Source of the DNA: Pseudomonas urmiensis
Lineage (GTDB): Bacteria; Pseudomonadota; Gammaproteobacteria; Pseudomonadales; Pseudomonadaceae
NCBI RefSeq assembly: GCF_014268815.2
Contig: NZ_JABWRE020000001.1
Location: 4,283,001-4,347,000, forward strand
DNA length: 64,000 bases
Direction: 5' to 3'
Shown here: positions 24,739 to 36,004 of the stretch, in pieces
Position numbering within the stretch: position 1 is the first letter of the stretch
Layout: each line of letters opens with the position of its first letter
Notes under the pieces: model-generated
The model's database searches: none
Told to the model about the DNA's origin: nothing
What the model saw: only the letters and a program-made list of their open reading frames with translations
Program-made: the position numbers and the translations under genes

Positions 24739-26256
24739 ATGCGCTGGATCACCCGCCCCGGCTGGCCCGGTAACCTGCTGGCCATGGCGGCCGGCGCGTC
24801 TACCCTGCTGGCCCTGTCGCCGTTTGACTTCTGGCCACTGGCCTTGCTCGCCTTGGGCCTGTTCTACGCCGGCCTGCGCGAGCTGAGCCCACGCCAGGCC
24901 ATGGCCCGTGGCTGGTGCTTCGGCTTCGGCCTGTATGGCGCCGGCACCAGCTGGATCTACGTCAGCATGAACACCTACGGCGGCGCCTCGCCGCTGCTGG
25001 CGATCGTGCTGTTGGTGGCGTTTTTTGCAGCCATTGCCTGGTTCTTCGCTCTGCCCGCCTGGCTCTGGGCGCGCTGGCTGCGCCGTAACGAGGCGCCGCT
25101 GGCCGATGCCTTGTGCTTCGCGGCCCTGTGGCTGCTGCAGGAGGCCTTCCGTGGCTGGTTCCTGACCGGTTTCCCCTGGCTGTACTCCGGCTACAGCCAG
25201 CTGGACGGGCCATTGGCCGGCCTGGCCCCGCTGGGCGGCGTATGGTTGATCTCGTTTGCCCTGGCCTTGACGGCAGCGCTGCTGTGCAACCTGCACCGCC
25301 TGCGCGCGCGGCGGTCGTTCTTGGCCATTGGCGTGCTGTTGCTGGTCGGCCCATGGATTCTCGGCATTGCCCTGAAGAACCACGCCTGGACCCGCCCGGC
25401 GGGCGAGCCGCTCACGGTCGCGGCAGTGCAAGGCAATGTCGAGCAAGACCTGAAATGGGACCCCGCCCACATCAATGCCCAGCTGGCGCTGTACCGCGAC
25501 ATGAGCTTCACCTCCAAGCCGGTTGACTTGTTGATCTGGCCGGAAACCGCAGTACCGGTGCTCAAGGACCAGGCCCAGGGCTACATCGACATGATGGGCG
25601 GGTTCGCCGCCGAGCGGCATTCGGCGCTGATCACCGGGGTGCCGGTGCGGGAAATCGTCCACAAGCAGCGCCGCTACTACAACGGCATCACTGTGGCCGG
25701 TGAAGGCGACGGCACTTATCTGAAGCAGAAACTGGTGCCGTTTGGCGAGTACGTGCCGCTGCAAGACATGCTGCGTGGGGCGATCGAGTTCTTCAACCTG
25801 CCGATGTCGGACTTCGCCCGCGGCCCTGAAGACCAGGCGCTGTTGCAAGCCAAGGGCTACCAGATCGCCCCGTATATCTGCTACGAAGTGGTCTATCCCG
25901 AGTTCGCCGCCAGCCTGGCCGCCCGCAGCGACCTGCTGCTGACCATCAGCAACGACACCTGGTTCGGCACCTCGATCGGCCCATTGCAGCACTTGCAGAT
26001 GGCGCAGATGCGCGCGCTGGAGGCTGGCCGCTGGATGATCCGCGCGACCAACAACGGCGTCACCGCGCTGATCGACCCGTTTGGCAAGATCACCGCGCAG
26101 ATCCCGCAATTCCAGCAGGCGATCCTGTATGGCGAAGTGGTGCCGATGCAGCAGCTCACGCCTTATCTGCAATGGCGCTCTTGGCCGTTGGCGATTCTCT
26201 GCGCAGTGCTGATGGGGTGGGCGCTACTGGCCGGGCGCATTGCCAAGACCGTTTGA
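24739..26256 (+). CDS. lnt: apolipoprotein N-acyltransferase
   Basis: This 505-residue enzyme has several N-terminal membrane helices (1-210) and a periplasmic nitrilase-fold domain (about 225-470). The catalytic triad residues are in IWPETAVP (Glu), LKQKLVPFGEYVP (Lys) and APYICYEVVYPEF (Cys). Lnt adds the third acyl chain to the N-terminal cysteine of lipoproteins, so it serves the several lipoproteins encoded in this window. It ends the phoH-ybeY-corC-lnt operon. Confidence 0.97.
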   Translation: MRWITRPGWPGNLLAMAAGASTLLALSPFDFWPLALLALGLFYAGLRELSPRQAMARGWCFGFGLYGAGTSWIYVSMNTYGGASPLLAIVLLVAFFAAIAWFFALPAWLWARWLRRNEAPLADALCFAALWLLQEAFRGWFLTGFPWLYSGYSQLDGPLAGLAPLGGVWLISFALALTAALLCNLHRLRARRSFLAIGVLLLVGPWILGIALKNHAWTRPAGEPLTVAAVQGNVEQDLKWDPAHINAQLALYRDMSFTSKPVDLLIWPETAVPVLKDQAQGYIDMMGGFAAERHSALITGVPVREIVHKQRRYYNGITVAGEGDGTYLKQKLVPFGEYVPLQDMLRGAIEFFNLPMSDFARGPEDQALLQAKGYQIAPYICYEVVYPEFAASLAARSDLLLTISNDTWFGTSIGPLQHLQMAQMRALEAGRWMIRATNNGVTALIDPFGKITAQIPQFQQAILYGEVVPMQQLTPYLQWRSWPLAILCAVLMGWALLAGRIAKTV

Positions 26257-26276
26257 CGGCAGCGCCAAAACCGGCC

Positions 26277-26349
26277 CTATCGCGGGGCAAGCCCGCTCCC
26301 ACGCCAATCATCCTTACAGCGGCGTGGGAGCGGGCTTGCCCCGCGATAG
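26277..26349. repeat. REP element, inverted pair
   Basis: Two intact REP arms face each other over about 18 bp between the converging lnt and YdcF-like genes. They probably serve as the shared transcript end. Confidence 0.9.
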
Positions 26350-26367
26350 CTTCGCCACCGCCTACGC

Positions 26368-27129
26368 TCAGTAGAACAATCGATACCCAACCAACCCCAC
26401 CGCCTCATTGAGCAACTGCCCGCTCTGCCAAACCGCCCGGCTATCAGGCAGCAGCCCGGCAAACGGCCGCGCATGATCCTGGCCCAGGAACCCCACCGGC
26501 GCCGCCACCACCTCAAACCCCGCCCGCTCGAAGCTCCAACGCGAACGCTGCATGTGCCAGGCCTGAGTCACCACCACCACCCGGCGAATACCCAGCGGCT
26601 GCAACACTTGCGCGCTCATCTGGGCGTTTTCCCAGGTAGTGCGGCTGCCCTCTTCCTTCCACTTGACCTGCACGCCAAAGTCATCGCGCAGCCGATCGGC
26701 CATCAACTGCGCCTCACTCGGCGGCGTACCATAATGCAGCCCGCCACTGATCAGCACCGGTAGGCCCGAAGCCTTGGCCAATTGCGCGGCATAGCGCATG
26801 CGTTCCAACGCGGTGCCGGTGGGCTGGTCCTGCCCCCCCCAAGCCGGATCACCGCGCTCACGCCCCGCCCCGAGCACCACGATCGCATCGGCGCGTGCGG
26901 CCAGCCCGGACCACTGCTCAAGGCTCAACGCCTGTTCGGTTTCCAACTGCCGCGCAGCGTGCTCCACCACCCACGGCAAGCTCATCGACCACAAACCGCC
27001 CAGGCCCAGTACGAAACAGGCCAACGCCAGGCGCGGCCGCCGCTTGCGCAGCCACCAGGCAGCCAGCAGCAACAGGAACAGTAATCCTGGGGGCAACAAC
27101 CATTGTTTGATGAAGTAACGAATCGGCAC
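26368..27129 (-). CDS. YdcF/DUF218 family envelope protein
   Basis: The start chosen is the GTG at 27129, with AGGAGGT seven bases upstream, giving 253 residues beginning MPIRYFIKQWLLPPG. Longer ATG starts would cross an intercistronic hairpin. Two membrane helices (10-30, 38-58) precede the DUF218 domain: ADAIVVLGAGRERGDPAW, LPVLISGGLHYGTPPSEAQLM, SRTTWENAQM and VVVTQAWHMQRSRW. DUF218 proteins (ElyC, SanA) act in envelope integrity, including lipid carrier use. Its precise role here is not known. Confidence 0.85.
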   Translation of the reverse strand: MPIRYFIKQWLLPPGLLFLLLLAAWWLRKRRPRLALACFVLGLGGLWSMSLPWVVEHAARQLETEQALSLEQWSGLAARADAIVVLGAGRERGDPAWGGQDQPTGTALERMRYAAQLAKASGLPVLISGGLHYGTPPSEAQLMADRLRDDFGVQVKWKEEGSRTTWENAQMSAQVLQPLGIRRVVVVTQAWHMQRSRWSFERAGFEVVAAPVGFLGQDHARPFAGLLPDSRAVWQSGQLLNEAVGLVGYRLFY

Positions 27130-27165
27130 GGCGCACACCTCCTGTGAAGGCGTGCAGCCTAAGAG

Positions 27166-27204
27166 GATCGGCGCCGGGCAACAAGTACGCATCCGGCGCC
27201 GATC
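27166..27204. repeat. 12-bp perfect inverted repeat between two genes
   Basis: GATCGGCGCCGG (27166-27177) and CCGGCGCCGATC (27193-27204) can pair across a 15-base loop. They sit between the small hypothetical gene and the YdcF-like gene. No T-run follows on either strand, so it is an RNA hairpin or protein site, not a classic terminator. Confidence 0.6.
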
Positions 27205-27265
27205 ATGTGGTATGTGTTGGAAAAAGAACCGGCGCGTGACCCTCTGCGCCTGGAATCCTGAACGA

Positions 27266-27580
27266 CTATCGGAATGGCAGCGTCCTGGATCTCGCCGTGG
27301 TGGCGGGGCGTTTCTTGTCCTTGAGCCAGACGATCTTTGCTGACGACGGCTCCGGCTGCTGGTGGGCAGCGGCACTGGCAAAACGGCTTTCCGGGAGGGA
27401 TTCCAGGTAGGCCTTGATCACTTCGAACTCTGCATGGCTGAGGCCGCGCAACTCCAGTTCTGCTGGCATTTCGTCGCGTAATCTCACGGAGGTCCTGGCC
27501 ACTTCCAGCGCCAGTCCCAGACGGTCGATCAAGCGTTCGTAAAGCTCCGGTTTGCTTGCGGGTAGCTGCGATTCTCCCAT
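27266..27580 (-). CDS. hypothetical protein (104 aa)
   Basis: This small soluble protein begins MGESQLPASKPELYERLIDR with a GAGG ribosome-binding site (TGAGGTGAACGG). It is helical in the first 70 residues (LRGLSHAEFEVIKAYLESLP) and basic at the C-terminus (IVWLKDKKRPATTARSRT). I do not recognise a family. It is divergent from leuS and 136 bp upstream of the YdcF-like gene. Confidence 0.6.
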   Translation of the reverse strand: MGESQLPASKPELYERLIDRLGLALEVARTSVRLRDEMPAELELRGLSHAEFEVIKAYLESLPESRFASAAAHQQPEPSSAKIVWLKDKKRPATTARSRTLPFR

Positions 27581-27602
27581 CCGTTCACCTCATTGAAGAT
27601 AA

Positions 27603-30425
<2,823 letters not shown>

Positions 30426-30431
30426 TGGCAA

Positions 30432-30460
30432 CGCCCGCCCGCAGCCACTGCGGGCGGGCG
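30432..30460. repeat. 13-bp perfect GC hairpin between leuS and lptE
   Basis: CGCCCGCCCGCAG and CTGCGGGCGGGCG pair across a 3-base loop 7 bp after the leuS stop. It is not followed by T residues, so it is more likely an RNA-stability or processing element than a terminator. Confidence 0.6.
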
Positions 30461-30486
30461 GAACAGGCCCACAAGGGAGCTTCAAC

Positions 30487-31092
30487 ATGATCAAACGCAA
30501 TCTGCTGGTAATGGGCCTGGCTGTCATGCTCAGCGCCTGTGGTTTCCAGCTGCGCGGCACTGGCACCAGCGAACTGGCGATCAAAGAGCTGGACGTCAGT
30601 GCCCGCAACGCCTACGGCGAAACCGTCACTCAACTGCGCCAGGTGCTGCAGCGTAGCGGCGTCGACGTGCACACCGGCGCTCCTTACCGCCTGGTGCTGA
30701 CCGATGAGAAAGAAACTCAGCGCGCCGCCACCTACAGCGGCGGCAACCGTTCGGCCGAGTACGAGCTGACCACCGTGCTCGACTACAGCATTCTTGGCCT
30801 GAACAACGTGCCGCTGCTCAGCGACAAGCTGGAAGTGCGCAAGATCTACGTGCATGACGGCGACAACATCACCGGCTCCGACCAGGAAGGCATCCAGACT
30901 CGCGAAGAACTGCGTCGCGACCTGGTGCAAGGCATGGTCGTGCGCCTGCAGATGCTGACCCCCGCCCAGCTTGACCAGTTGCAGCAGGAGGCCGACGAGC
31001 GCGCCAAGGCTGAAGCCGAAGCCGCCGCTGCCGCCCAGCGCTATCGCGATGAAACACCGCAACAGTCCCCTCTGGAAATCCCGGGCACTTAA
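30487..31092 (+). CDS. lptE: LPS-assembly lipoprotein LptE
   Basis: The 201-residue protein has a lipoprotein signal ending MLSACGFQLRGTG, the lipobox cysteine being residue 18, with AAGGGAGC upstream of the ATG. The CGFQLRG start of the mature protein is the hallmark of LptE (RlpB). The C-terminal part is Ala/Gln-rich. LptE plugs the LptD barrel in the outer membrane and completes LPS export. It lies in the conserved leuS-lptE-holA order. Confidence 0.95.
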   Translation: MIKRNLLVMGLAVMLSACGFQLRGTGTSELAIKELDVSARNAYGETVTQLRQVLQRSGVDVHTGAPYRLVLTDEKETQRAATYSGGNRSAEYELTTVLDYSILGLNNVPLLSDKLEVRKIYVHDGDNITGSDQEGIQTREELRRDLVQGMVVRLQMLTPAQLDQLQQEADERAKAEAEAAAAAQRYRDETPQQSPLEIPGT

Positions 31093-31100
31093 GCCCGTAC

Positions 31101-31120
31101 GGGGCACCCTCGGGTGCCCC
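31101..31120. terminator. hairpin between lptE and holA
   Basis: GGGGCACCC and GGGTGCCCC form a near-continuous palindrome ending 11 bp before the holA ATG. It has no T-run, and it would mask the holA ribosome-binding site, so it may tune holA translation or terminate weakly. Confidence 0.4.
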
Positions 31121-31131
31121 GCCTTGTGCTC

Positions 31132-32169
31132 ATGAAGCTCGCCCCCGCCCAACTCAACAAACACCTGCAAGGTGCCTTGGCCCCGGTCTACGTGGTCAGC
31201 GGCGACGATCCGCTGCTGTGCCAGGAAGCCGCCGATGCCATTCGCTCGGCTGCTCGCCAGCAAGGCTTCGACGAACGCCAGGTGTTCAGTGCCGACGCCA
31301 ACTTCGACTGGGGCAGCCTGCTCCTGGCGGGTGCCAGCCTGTCACTGTTTGCCCAGCGCCGCCTGCTGGAACTGCGCCTGCCTTCGGGCAAGCCCGGCGA
31401 CAAAGGCGCGGCGGCCTTGATGGAGTACTGCGCCAACCCTGCTGAAGACACCCTGCTGCTGATCAGCCTGCCCAAGCTCGATGGCAGCGCGCAGAAGACC
31501 AAGTGGGGCAAGGCGCTGGTCGAAGGTGCGCACTGCCAGTTCATCCAGATCTGGCCGGTGGACGCCCAGCAGTTGCCGCAATGGATCAACCAGCGCTTGT
31601 CCCAGGCAGGCTTGTCGGCGCAGCGCGATGCGGTGGACCTGATCGCCGCTCGGGTCGAAGGCAACCTGTTGGCCGCCGCGCAAGAGATCGAAAAGCTCAA
31701 GCTGCTGGCCGACGGCAACCAGATCACGGTGGAAACCGTGCAGGCGGCGGTGGCCGACAGTGCCAGGTTTGATGTGTTTGGCCTGGTCGATGCGATCCTC
31801 AAGGGTGAGGCGGCGCATGCGCTGCGTATGCTCGAGGGGTTGCGCGGCGAGGGTGTAGAGCCGCCGGTGATTCTCTGGGCGCTGGCTCGTGAGTTGCGCT
31901 TGCTGGCGGGTATTGCCCAGCAATTCAGCCAGGGCGTGCCGCTGGACAAGGCGTTCAGCCAGGCCCGGCCACCGGTGTGGGACAAGCGCCGGCCCCTGGT
32001 CAGCAAGGCCCTGCAACGCCTCTCGGCGCAACGCTGGGCGCAGTTGCTGCAGGATGCCCAACGCATCGATGCGCAGATCAAGGGCCAGGCCGAGGGCTCG
32101 CCCTGGACCAGCCTGGCGCGGTTGTCGCTGTTGATGGCTGGGCAGCGGTTGAGCTTGCCTTCTCAGTAG
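31132..32169 (+). CDS. holA: DNA polymerase III delta subunit
   Basis: The 345-residue protein starts at the ATG at 31132 (MKLAPAQLNKHLQGALAPVY). The six residues in frame before it are not conserved. The N-terminal AAA-like region has VYVVSGDDPLLCQEAADAIR. The middle contains DAVDLIAARVEGNLLAAAQE and FDVFGLVDAILKGEAAHALR, typical of HolA. The delta subunit opens the beta clamp during clamp loading. It is the last gene of the leuS-lptE-holA group. Confidence 0.95.
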   Translation: MKLAPAQLNKHLQGALAPVYVVSGDDPLLCQEAADAIRSAARQQGFDERQVFSADANFDWGSLLLAGASLSLFAQRRLLELRLPSGKPGDKGAAALMEYCANPAEDTLLLISLPKLDGSAQKTKWGKALVEGAHCQFIQIWPVDAQQLPQWINQRLSQAGLSAQRDAVDLIAARVEGNLLAAAQEIEKLKLLADGNQITVETVQAAVADSARFDVFGLVDAILKGEAAHALRMLEGLRGEGVEPPVILWALARELRLLAGIAQQFSQGVPLDKAFSQARPPVWDKRRPLVSKALQRLSAQRWAQLLQDAQRIDAQIKGQAEGSPWTSLARLSLLMAGQRLSLPSQ

Positions 32170-32287
32170 GCTTGAGATTTTGGGGCCGCGTAGCGGAGCC
32201 ATTCACTGATCATATAAACAATCAATTGGCCCACCCGTTCCAAGCGACCTACAGTGCGCCCGTCACTCACTACGCTGGACCTTCAAG

Positions 32288-32452
32288 ATGAGCAAAAAGC
32301 CGAAAAAACACGGCCCGAACAAGGCCAAATCCATCATCGCCCAGCCACTGTTCCGCAGCCGACAGGAACAACCAGGCAAAGGCAAAGGCAGCTACCGCCG
32401 CGAAGCCTTCCAATCGAGAGATTGGGAGGCTTGTTACTTTTTGGCCGCATGA
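32288..32452 (+). CDS. arfA: alternative ribosome-rescue factor ArfA
   Basis: This 54-codon gene reads MSKKPKKHGPNKAKSIIAQP, then LFRSRQEQPGKGKGSYRREA, then FQSRDWEA and CYFLAA. The segments QPLFRSRQEQPGKGKGSYRR and DWEA align with E. coli ArfA ([20 protein letters not shown], NWEA). ArfA rescues stalled ribosomes by recruiting RF2 when trans-translation (tmRNA) fails. The C-terminus is short, and an intrinsic terminator lies inside the coding region (32405-32442), so most mRNA should lack a stop codon. tmRNA would then tag and destroy the peptide unless tmRNA is overloaded. Confidence 0.9.
   Translation: MSKKPKKHGPNKAKSIIAQPLFRSRQEQPGKGKGSYRREAFQSRDWEACYFLAA
32405..32442 (+). terminator. 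intrinsic terminator within arfA
   Basis: GCCTTCCAATC (32405-32415) pairs with GATTGGGAGGC (32420-32430), 11 bp with one G-U pair and a GAGA loop, followed by TTGTTACTTTTT. Transcription would stop near 32438-32442, before the arfA stop codon at 32450-32452, producing non-stop mRNA. Confidence 0.75.
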
Positions 32453-32513
32453 AAGCATCAAAAGCGCAGGCATGGTATGGTCGGCACCTGACCTGTAATT
32501 CCTGGATCTGTGC

Positions 32514-33830
32514 ATGCTCTTCAGTCTGTTCCCACGCTGGCAACCCCGCCAGCTGATCGCGGCCTCCAGCCTCATCCTGCTCGTCGCCTGCGCGGAGAAA
32601 CCCACCGCCGCCGACGCTCTGCCGCTGGCCCCTGCCCAGCCCGCTCCGGTGGTCAACCTGCCCGGCAGCACACCTGACGTCAGTACTGAAATCCAGCCCC
32701 TGCAGACCTTCGCCCAATGGCAGGCGGGCTTCCGTCAGCAAGCACTGCAGGCCGGCATCAGCGCAAGTTTGTTCGACCGCGCCTTCAGCGGCGTCACACC
32801 CGATATGGACGTGATCAAGGCCGACCGCAGCCAGCCCGAATTCACCCGCCCAGTGTGGGAATACCTCGATGGCGCGCTGTCGCCACTGCGCGTGCGCAAC
32901 GGCAAGAAGCTGCTTGAGCAAAATGCCGAGCTGCTGTCGCGTATCGAACAGCGCTACGGCGTAGACCGCCAGGTGCTGGTATCGGTGTGGGGCATGGAGA
33001 GTAACTTCGGCCAGTTCCAGGGCAGCAAGTCGGTGATCCGCTCGCTGGCGACCCTGGCCTACGAAGGCCGTCGCCCGCAGTTCGCCCAGGACCAGCTGAT
33101 TGCGGCGCTGCAGATCCTGCAGAACGGCGACATCCAACCCGAGGCAATGCGTGGCTCGTGGGCCGGGGCGATGGGCCAGACCCAGTTCATCCCGACCACC
33201 TACAACACCCACGCGGTGGACTTCGACGGTGATGGCCGTCGCGATATCTGGAACAGCACCGCCGATGCCCTGGCATCCACCGCCCATTACCTGCAAAGCT
33301 CGGGCTGGAAGCGTGGTCAACCGTGGGGCTTCGAAGTCCAGGTGCCAGCCAGCTTCGATTACTGGATCGCCGACGGTGCCCAGCGCAAGACGGTCAGCGA
33401 GTGGCTGCAACTGGGCGTGAAACTGCCCAGTGGCACGCAACTGCCTGCCGGTAGCAACCAGCTGTCGGCCGCGCTGCTGCTGCCTGCCGGCGCCAAAGGC
33501 CCTGCCTTCCTGGTGTTGGACAACTTCCGCGCGATTCTCAAGTACAACAACTCATCATCCTATGCCCTGGCGGTAAGCCTGCTGGGTGATCGCTTCTCGG
33601 GCTGGGGCTTCATTGCTGGCAGCTGGCCGAAAGAAGATCTGCCATTGAGCCGCAGCGAGCGCATCGAGTTGCAGAACTTGCTCAATGCCAGCGGGCATGA
33701 GGCGGGCAATGCTGATGGCATCATTGGCGCCAATACCCGCAAGGCGATTCGCAATGCGCAGCAAGCGCAAGGGATGCCGGCGGATGGCTACCCGACGCAT
33801 AAGTTGCTCGACAGCCTGCGTAGCCGCTAG
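32514..33830 (+). CDS. lytic murein transglycosylase with C-terminal peptidoglycan-binding domain (MltB family)
   Basis: This 438-residue lipoprotein has the lipobox LLVACAEKP (Cys about 26). An SltB/MltB catalytic domain follows: FRQQALQAGISASLFDRAF, catalytic Glu in VWGMESNFGQFQGSKSV, and AMGQTQFIPTTYNTHAVDFD. The C-terminal peptidoglycan-binding domain (about 375-435) contains RSERIELQNLLNASGHEAGN and IGANTRKAIRNAQQAQGMP. It cleaves the MurNAc-GlcNAc bond to form 1,6-anhydro ends. A second MltB-like protein lies at 39468. Confidence 0.92.
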   Translation: MLFSLFPRWQPRQLIAASSLILLVACAEKPTAADALPLAPAQPAPVVNLPGSTPDVSTEIQPLQTFAQWQAGFRQQALQAGISASLFDRAFSGVTPDMDVIKADRSQPEFTRPVWEYLDGALSPLRVRNGKKLLEQNAELLSRIEQRYGVDRQVLVSVWGMESNFGQFQGSKSVIRSLATLAYEGRRPQFAQDQLIAALQILQNGDIQPEAMRGSWAGAMGQTQFIPTTYNTHAVDFDGDGRRDIWNSTADALASTAHYLQSSGWKRGQPWGFEVQVPASFDYWIADGAQRKTVSEWLQLGVKLPSGTQLPAGSNQLSAALLLPAGAKGPAFLVLDNFRAILKYNNSSSYALAVSLLGDRFSGWGFIAGSWPKEDLPLSRSERIELQNLLNASGHEAGNADGIIGANTRKAIRNAQQAQGMPADGYPTHKLLDSLRSR

Positions 33831-33837
33831 CGAGCTG

Positions 33838-33910
33838 TCGCGGGGCAAGCCCGCTCCCACGTTACGTCCACTGACGTTTACAACGTGGGAGCGGGCTTGC
33901 CCCGCGATAG
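33838..33910. repeat. REP element, inverted pair
   Basis: Two REP arms lie between the converging transglycosylase and LdcA genes and come within 2 bp of the ldcA stop. Confidence 0.9.
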
Positions 33911-33912
33911 CC

Positions 33913-34851
33913 TTACGACCTGAACAACGTCTGCTCCAAGCTCAGGCTGTGCTTTTCGCTGTCCAAGCGCACCCGCGCTCCCAGCGGCAAGCAAATATTC
34001 GGATCACAATGGCCACTGCGCCATCCGGCCAGCACCGGCACCGCCAACGGCGCGAAGATATCCTCCAGCAGCGGCGTCATGGCCGAAACCGTAACCCCGG
34101 CAAAATCCCCCACCAGCACCCCACGCACACCCTCCAGCTTGCCAGCTAGGCGTAATTGGGTCAGCAACCTGTCGACCCGGTACAGCGGCTCGTTGACATC
34201 CTCGATGAACAAGATGCTGTCGCGTGTATCGATCTCAGCCAAGGTGCCCAGTGTGGCCCCTAGCAACGACAGATTACCGCCCACCAGACGCCCGCTGGCA
34301 GCGCCTGGCAGCACGCTGGTCAATGGGTAGTTGTGCGGATGGGCAATCGCCGCGCCCTGCCCCAGCCGCCCGCGCAACTGCTCCAACAAGGAACTGACCG
34401 TCGGCTCCAGCTTCTCTCCCAGTAGATCGGCATTGAGCATGCCGCCATGGAAAGTGAGCAATCCTGCGCGCTGGTTGATCGCCGTGTGCAGCGCGGTGAT
34501 ATCGCTATAGCCGATCAACGGCTTGGGATGGCGCGCGATAAGCTCGAAGTCGATCTGGTCGAGCAGGCGCATGCTGCCGTAACCACCGCGCATGCACAGG
34601 ATGGCGTCGATCTGCGGGTCGCTGAAGGCATCATGCAGATCCTGCAAACGCTGCTGATCGGAGCCGGCCAGGTAGCCTTGGGCCTGGCTGACACCGGGGT
34701 AGATGCGGCACTGGTAGCCGCGGTCGGTAAACCATTGACCAGCCTTGGCCTGATCCAGCCGCGCAGGGCCTGCGGGAGCAATGATGGCGAAGCAGGCATT
34801 GGTCGGCAGCGCCTGGGGCAATGGGGCAACCCCGCGTTCAACACAGTTCAT
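33913..34851 (-). CDS. ldcA: LD-carboxypeptidase (muramoyltetrapeptide carboxypeptidase)
   Basis: The 312-residue protein starts at the ATG at 34851 with AAGGAG upstream, giving MNCVERGVAPLPQALPTNAC. The S66 family signature is present: nucleophile Ser in LIGYSDITALHTAIN, the acidic residue in FIEDVNEPLYRVDRLLTQLR, and the histidine in AGWRSGHCDPN. The enzyme removes the terminal D-alanine of tetrapeptides in the cytosol during peptidoglycan recycling, complementing Mpl further along the window. It has no signal peptide, as expected. Confidence 0.93.
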   Translation of the reverse strand: MNCVERGVAPLPQALPTNACFAIIAPAGPARLDQAKAGQWFTDRGYQCRIYPGVSQAQGYLAGSDQQRLQDLHDAFSDPQIDAILCMRGGYGSMRLLDQIDFELIARHPKPLIGYSDITALHTAINQRAGLLTFHGGMLNADLLGEKLEPTVSSLLEQLRGRLGQGAAIAHPHNYPLTSVLPGAASGRLVGGNLSLLGATLGTLAEIDTRDSILFIEDVNEPLYRVDRLLTQLRLAGKLEGVRGVLVGDFAGVTVSAMTPLLEDIFAPLAVPVLAGWRSGHCDPNICLPLGARVRLDSEKHSLSLEQTLFRS

Positions 34852-34930
34852 CGAGCAACTCCTTGTGGGGATAGGCGAGCCACGATGGGCGAAAGCATCA
34901 GCCTTGCCCAGCGGGTAGCGATCCCCCAAT

Positions 34931-34970
34931 AAAAATGCCGATGGCGCCTTTCGGCGCGCATCGGCATGTT
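34931..34970 (-). terminator. rho-independent terminator of lipA
   Basis: On the reverse strand ATGCCGATG and CATCGGCAT pair around an inner GCGCC/GGCGC stem and are followed by TTTTT. It lies 16 bp after the lipA stop. Confidence 0.8.
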
Positions 34971-34985
34971 TGACTCAAGCCAGGC

Positions 34986-36002
34986 TCAGAGCTTGATCTT
35001 GGCTTCGTGCGCCTGCTGGTCAGCATGGTAGGACGAACGCACCAGTGGTCCGGATGCGACGTTCTTGAAGCCCATCTTGTAGCCTTCCTCAGCGAACCAG
35101 GCGAAGGTGTCTGGATGGACGAAACGCTGCACCGGCAAGTGGCTACGCGAAGGCTGCAGGTACTGACCGAGGGTGAGCATGTCGATGTTGTGCTCGCGCA
35201 TGCGATGCATCACTTCGATGACTTCCTCGTCGGTCTCGCCCAGGCCCAGCATCAAGCCGGACTTGGTTGGGACATGCGGCACCAGCTGCTTGAACTTCTC
35301 CAGCAGGTCCAGCGACCAGTCGTAGTCCGAACCAGGACGGGCGGCCTTGTACAGGCGCGGCACGGTCTCAAGGTTGTGGTTGAACACATCTGGCGGCTCT
35401 TGCGCGGTGATCGCCAGCGCCACGTCCATGCGTCCTCGGTAGTCCGGTACCAGGGTTTCCAACTGCACGCCTGGCGACAGCTTGCGGATTTCGCGAATGC
35501 AATCGGCAAAGTGCTGGGCACCGCCATCACGCAGGTCGTCACGGTCAACCGAGGTGATCACCACGTACTTCAGGCGCAGATCGGCGATAGCCACGGCCAG
35601 GTTGTGCGGCTCATCCACATCCAGTGGCTTCGGTCGGCCGTGGCCAACGTCGCAGAACGGGCAGCGACGCGTGCAGATGTCGCCCATGATCATGAAGGTC
35701 GCAGTACCACCGGAGAAGCACTCGCCCAGGTTCGGGCAGGAGGCCTCTTCGCAAACGCTGTGCAGCTTGTGCTTGCGCAGCAGTTGCTTGATGCGATCTA
35801 CCTCGGGAGAAACCGGGATGCGCACGCGGATCCAGTCAGGCTTCTTCGGCAGCTCTTCGGTGGGGATGATCTTGACCGGGATACGCGCCACCTTGTCGGC
35901 GCCACGCAGTTTCACCCCAGCTTCCACCTTCTTCGGCGCAGGGCGCGGGGTGACATCCTGGGATGGGATCAGGTTCGGCACGGCTTCTTGCACAATTGTC
36001 AT
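34986..36002 (-). CDS. lipA: lipoyl synthase
   Basis: This 338-residue radical SAM enzyme contains the auxiliary-cluster cysteines in [20 protein letters not shown] and the SAM cluster motif [11 protein letters not shown]. The [20 protein letters not shown] stretch is also typical. LipA inserts two sulphurs into protein-bound octanoate. It is 2 bp downstream of lipB, so lipB and lipA are co-transcribed, with a terminator after lipA. Confidence 0.98.
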   Translation of the reverse strand: MTIVQEAVPNLIPSQDVTPRPAPKKVEAGVKLRGADKVARIPVKIIPTEELPKKPDWIRVRIPVSPEVDRIKQLLRKHKLHSVCEEASCPNLGECFSGGTATFMIMGDICTRRCPFCDVGHGRPKPLDVDEPHNLAVAIADLRLKYVVITSVDRDDLRDGGAQHFADCIREIRKLSPGVQLETLVPDYRGRMDVALAITAQEPPDVFNHNLETVPRLYKAARPGSDYDWSLDLLEKFKQLVPHVPTKSGLMLGLGETDEEVIEVMHRMREHNIDMLTLGQYLQPSRSHLPVQRFVHPDTFAWFAEEGYKMGFKNVASGPLVRSSYHADQQAHEAKIKL

Positions 36003-36004
36003 AT

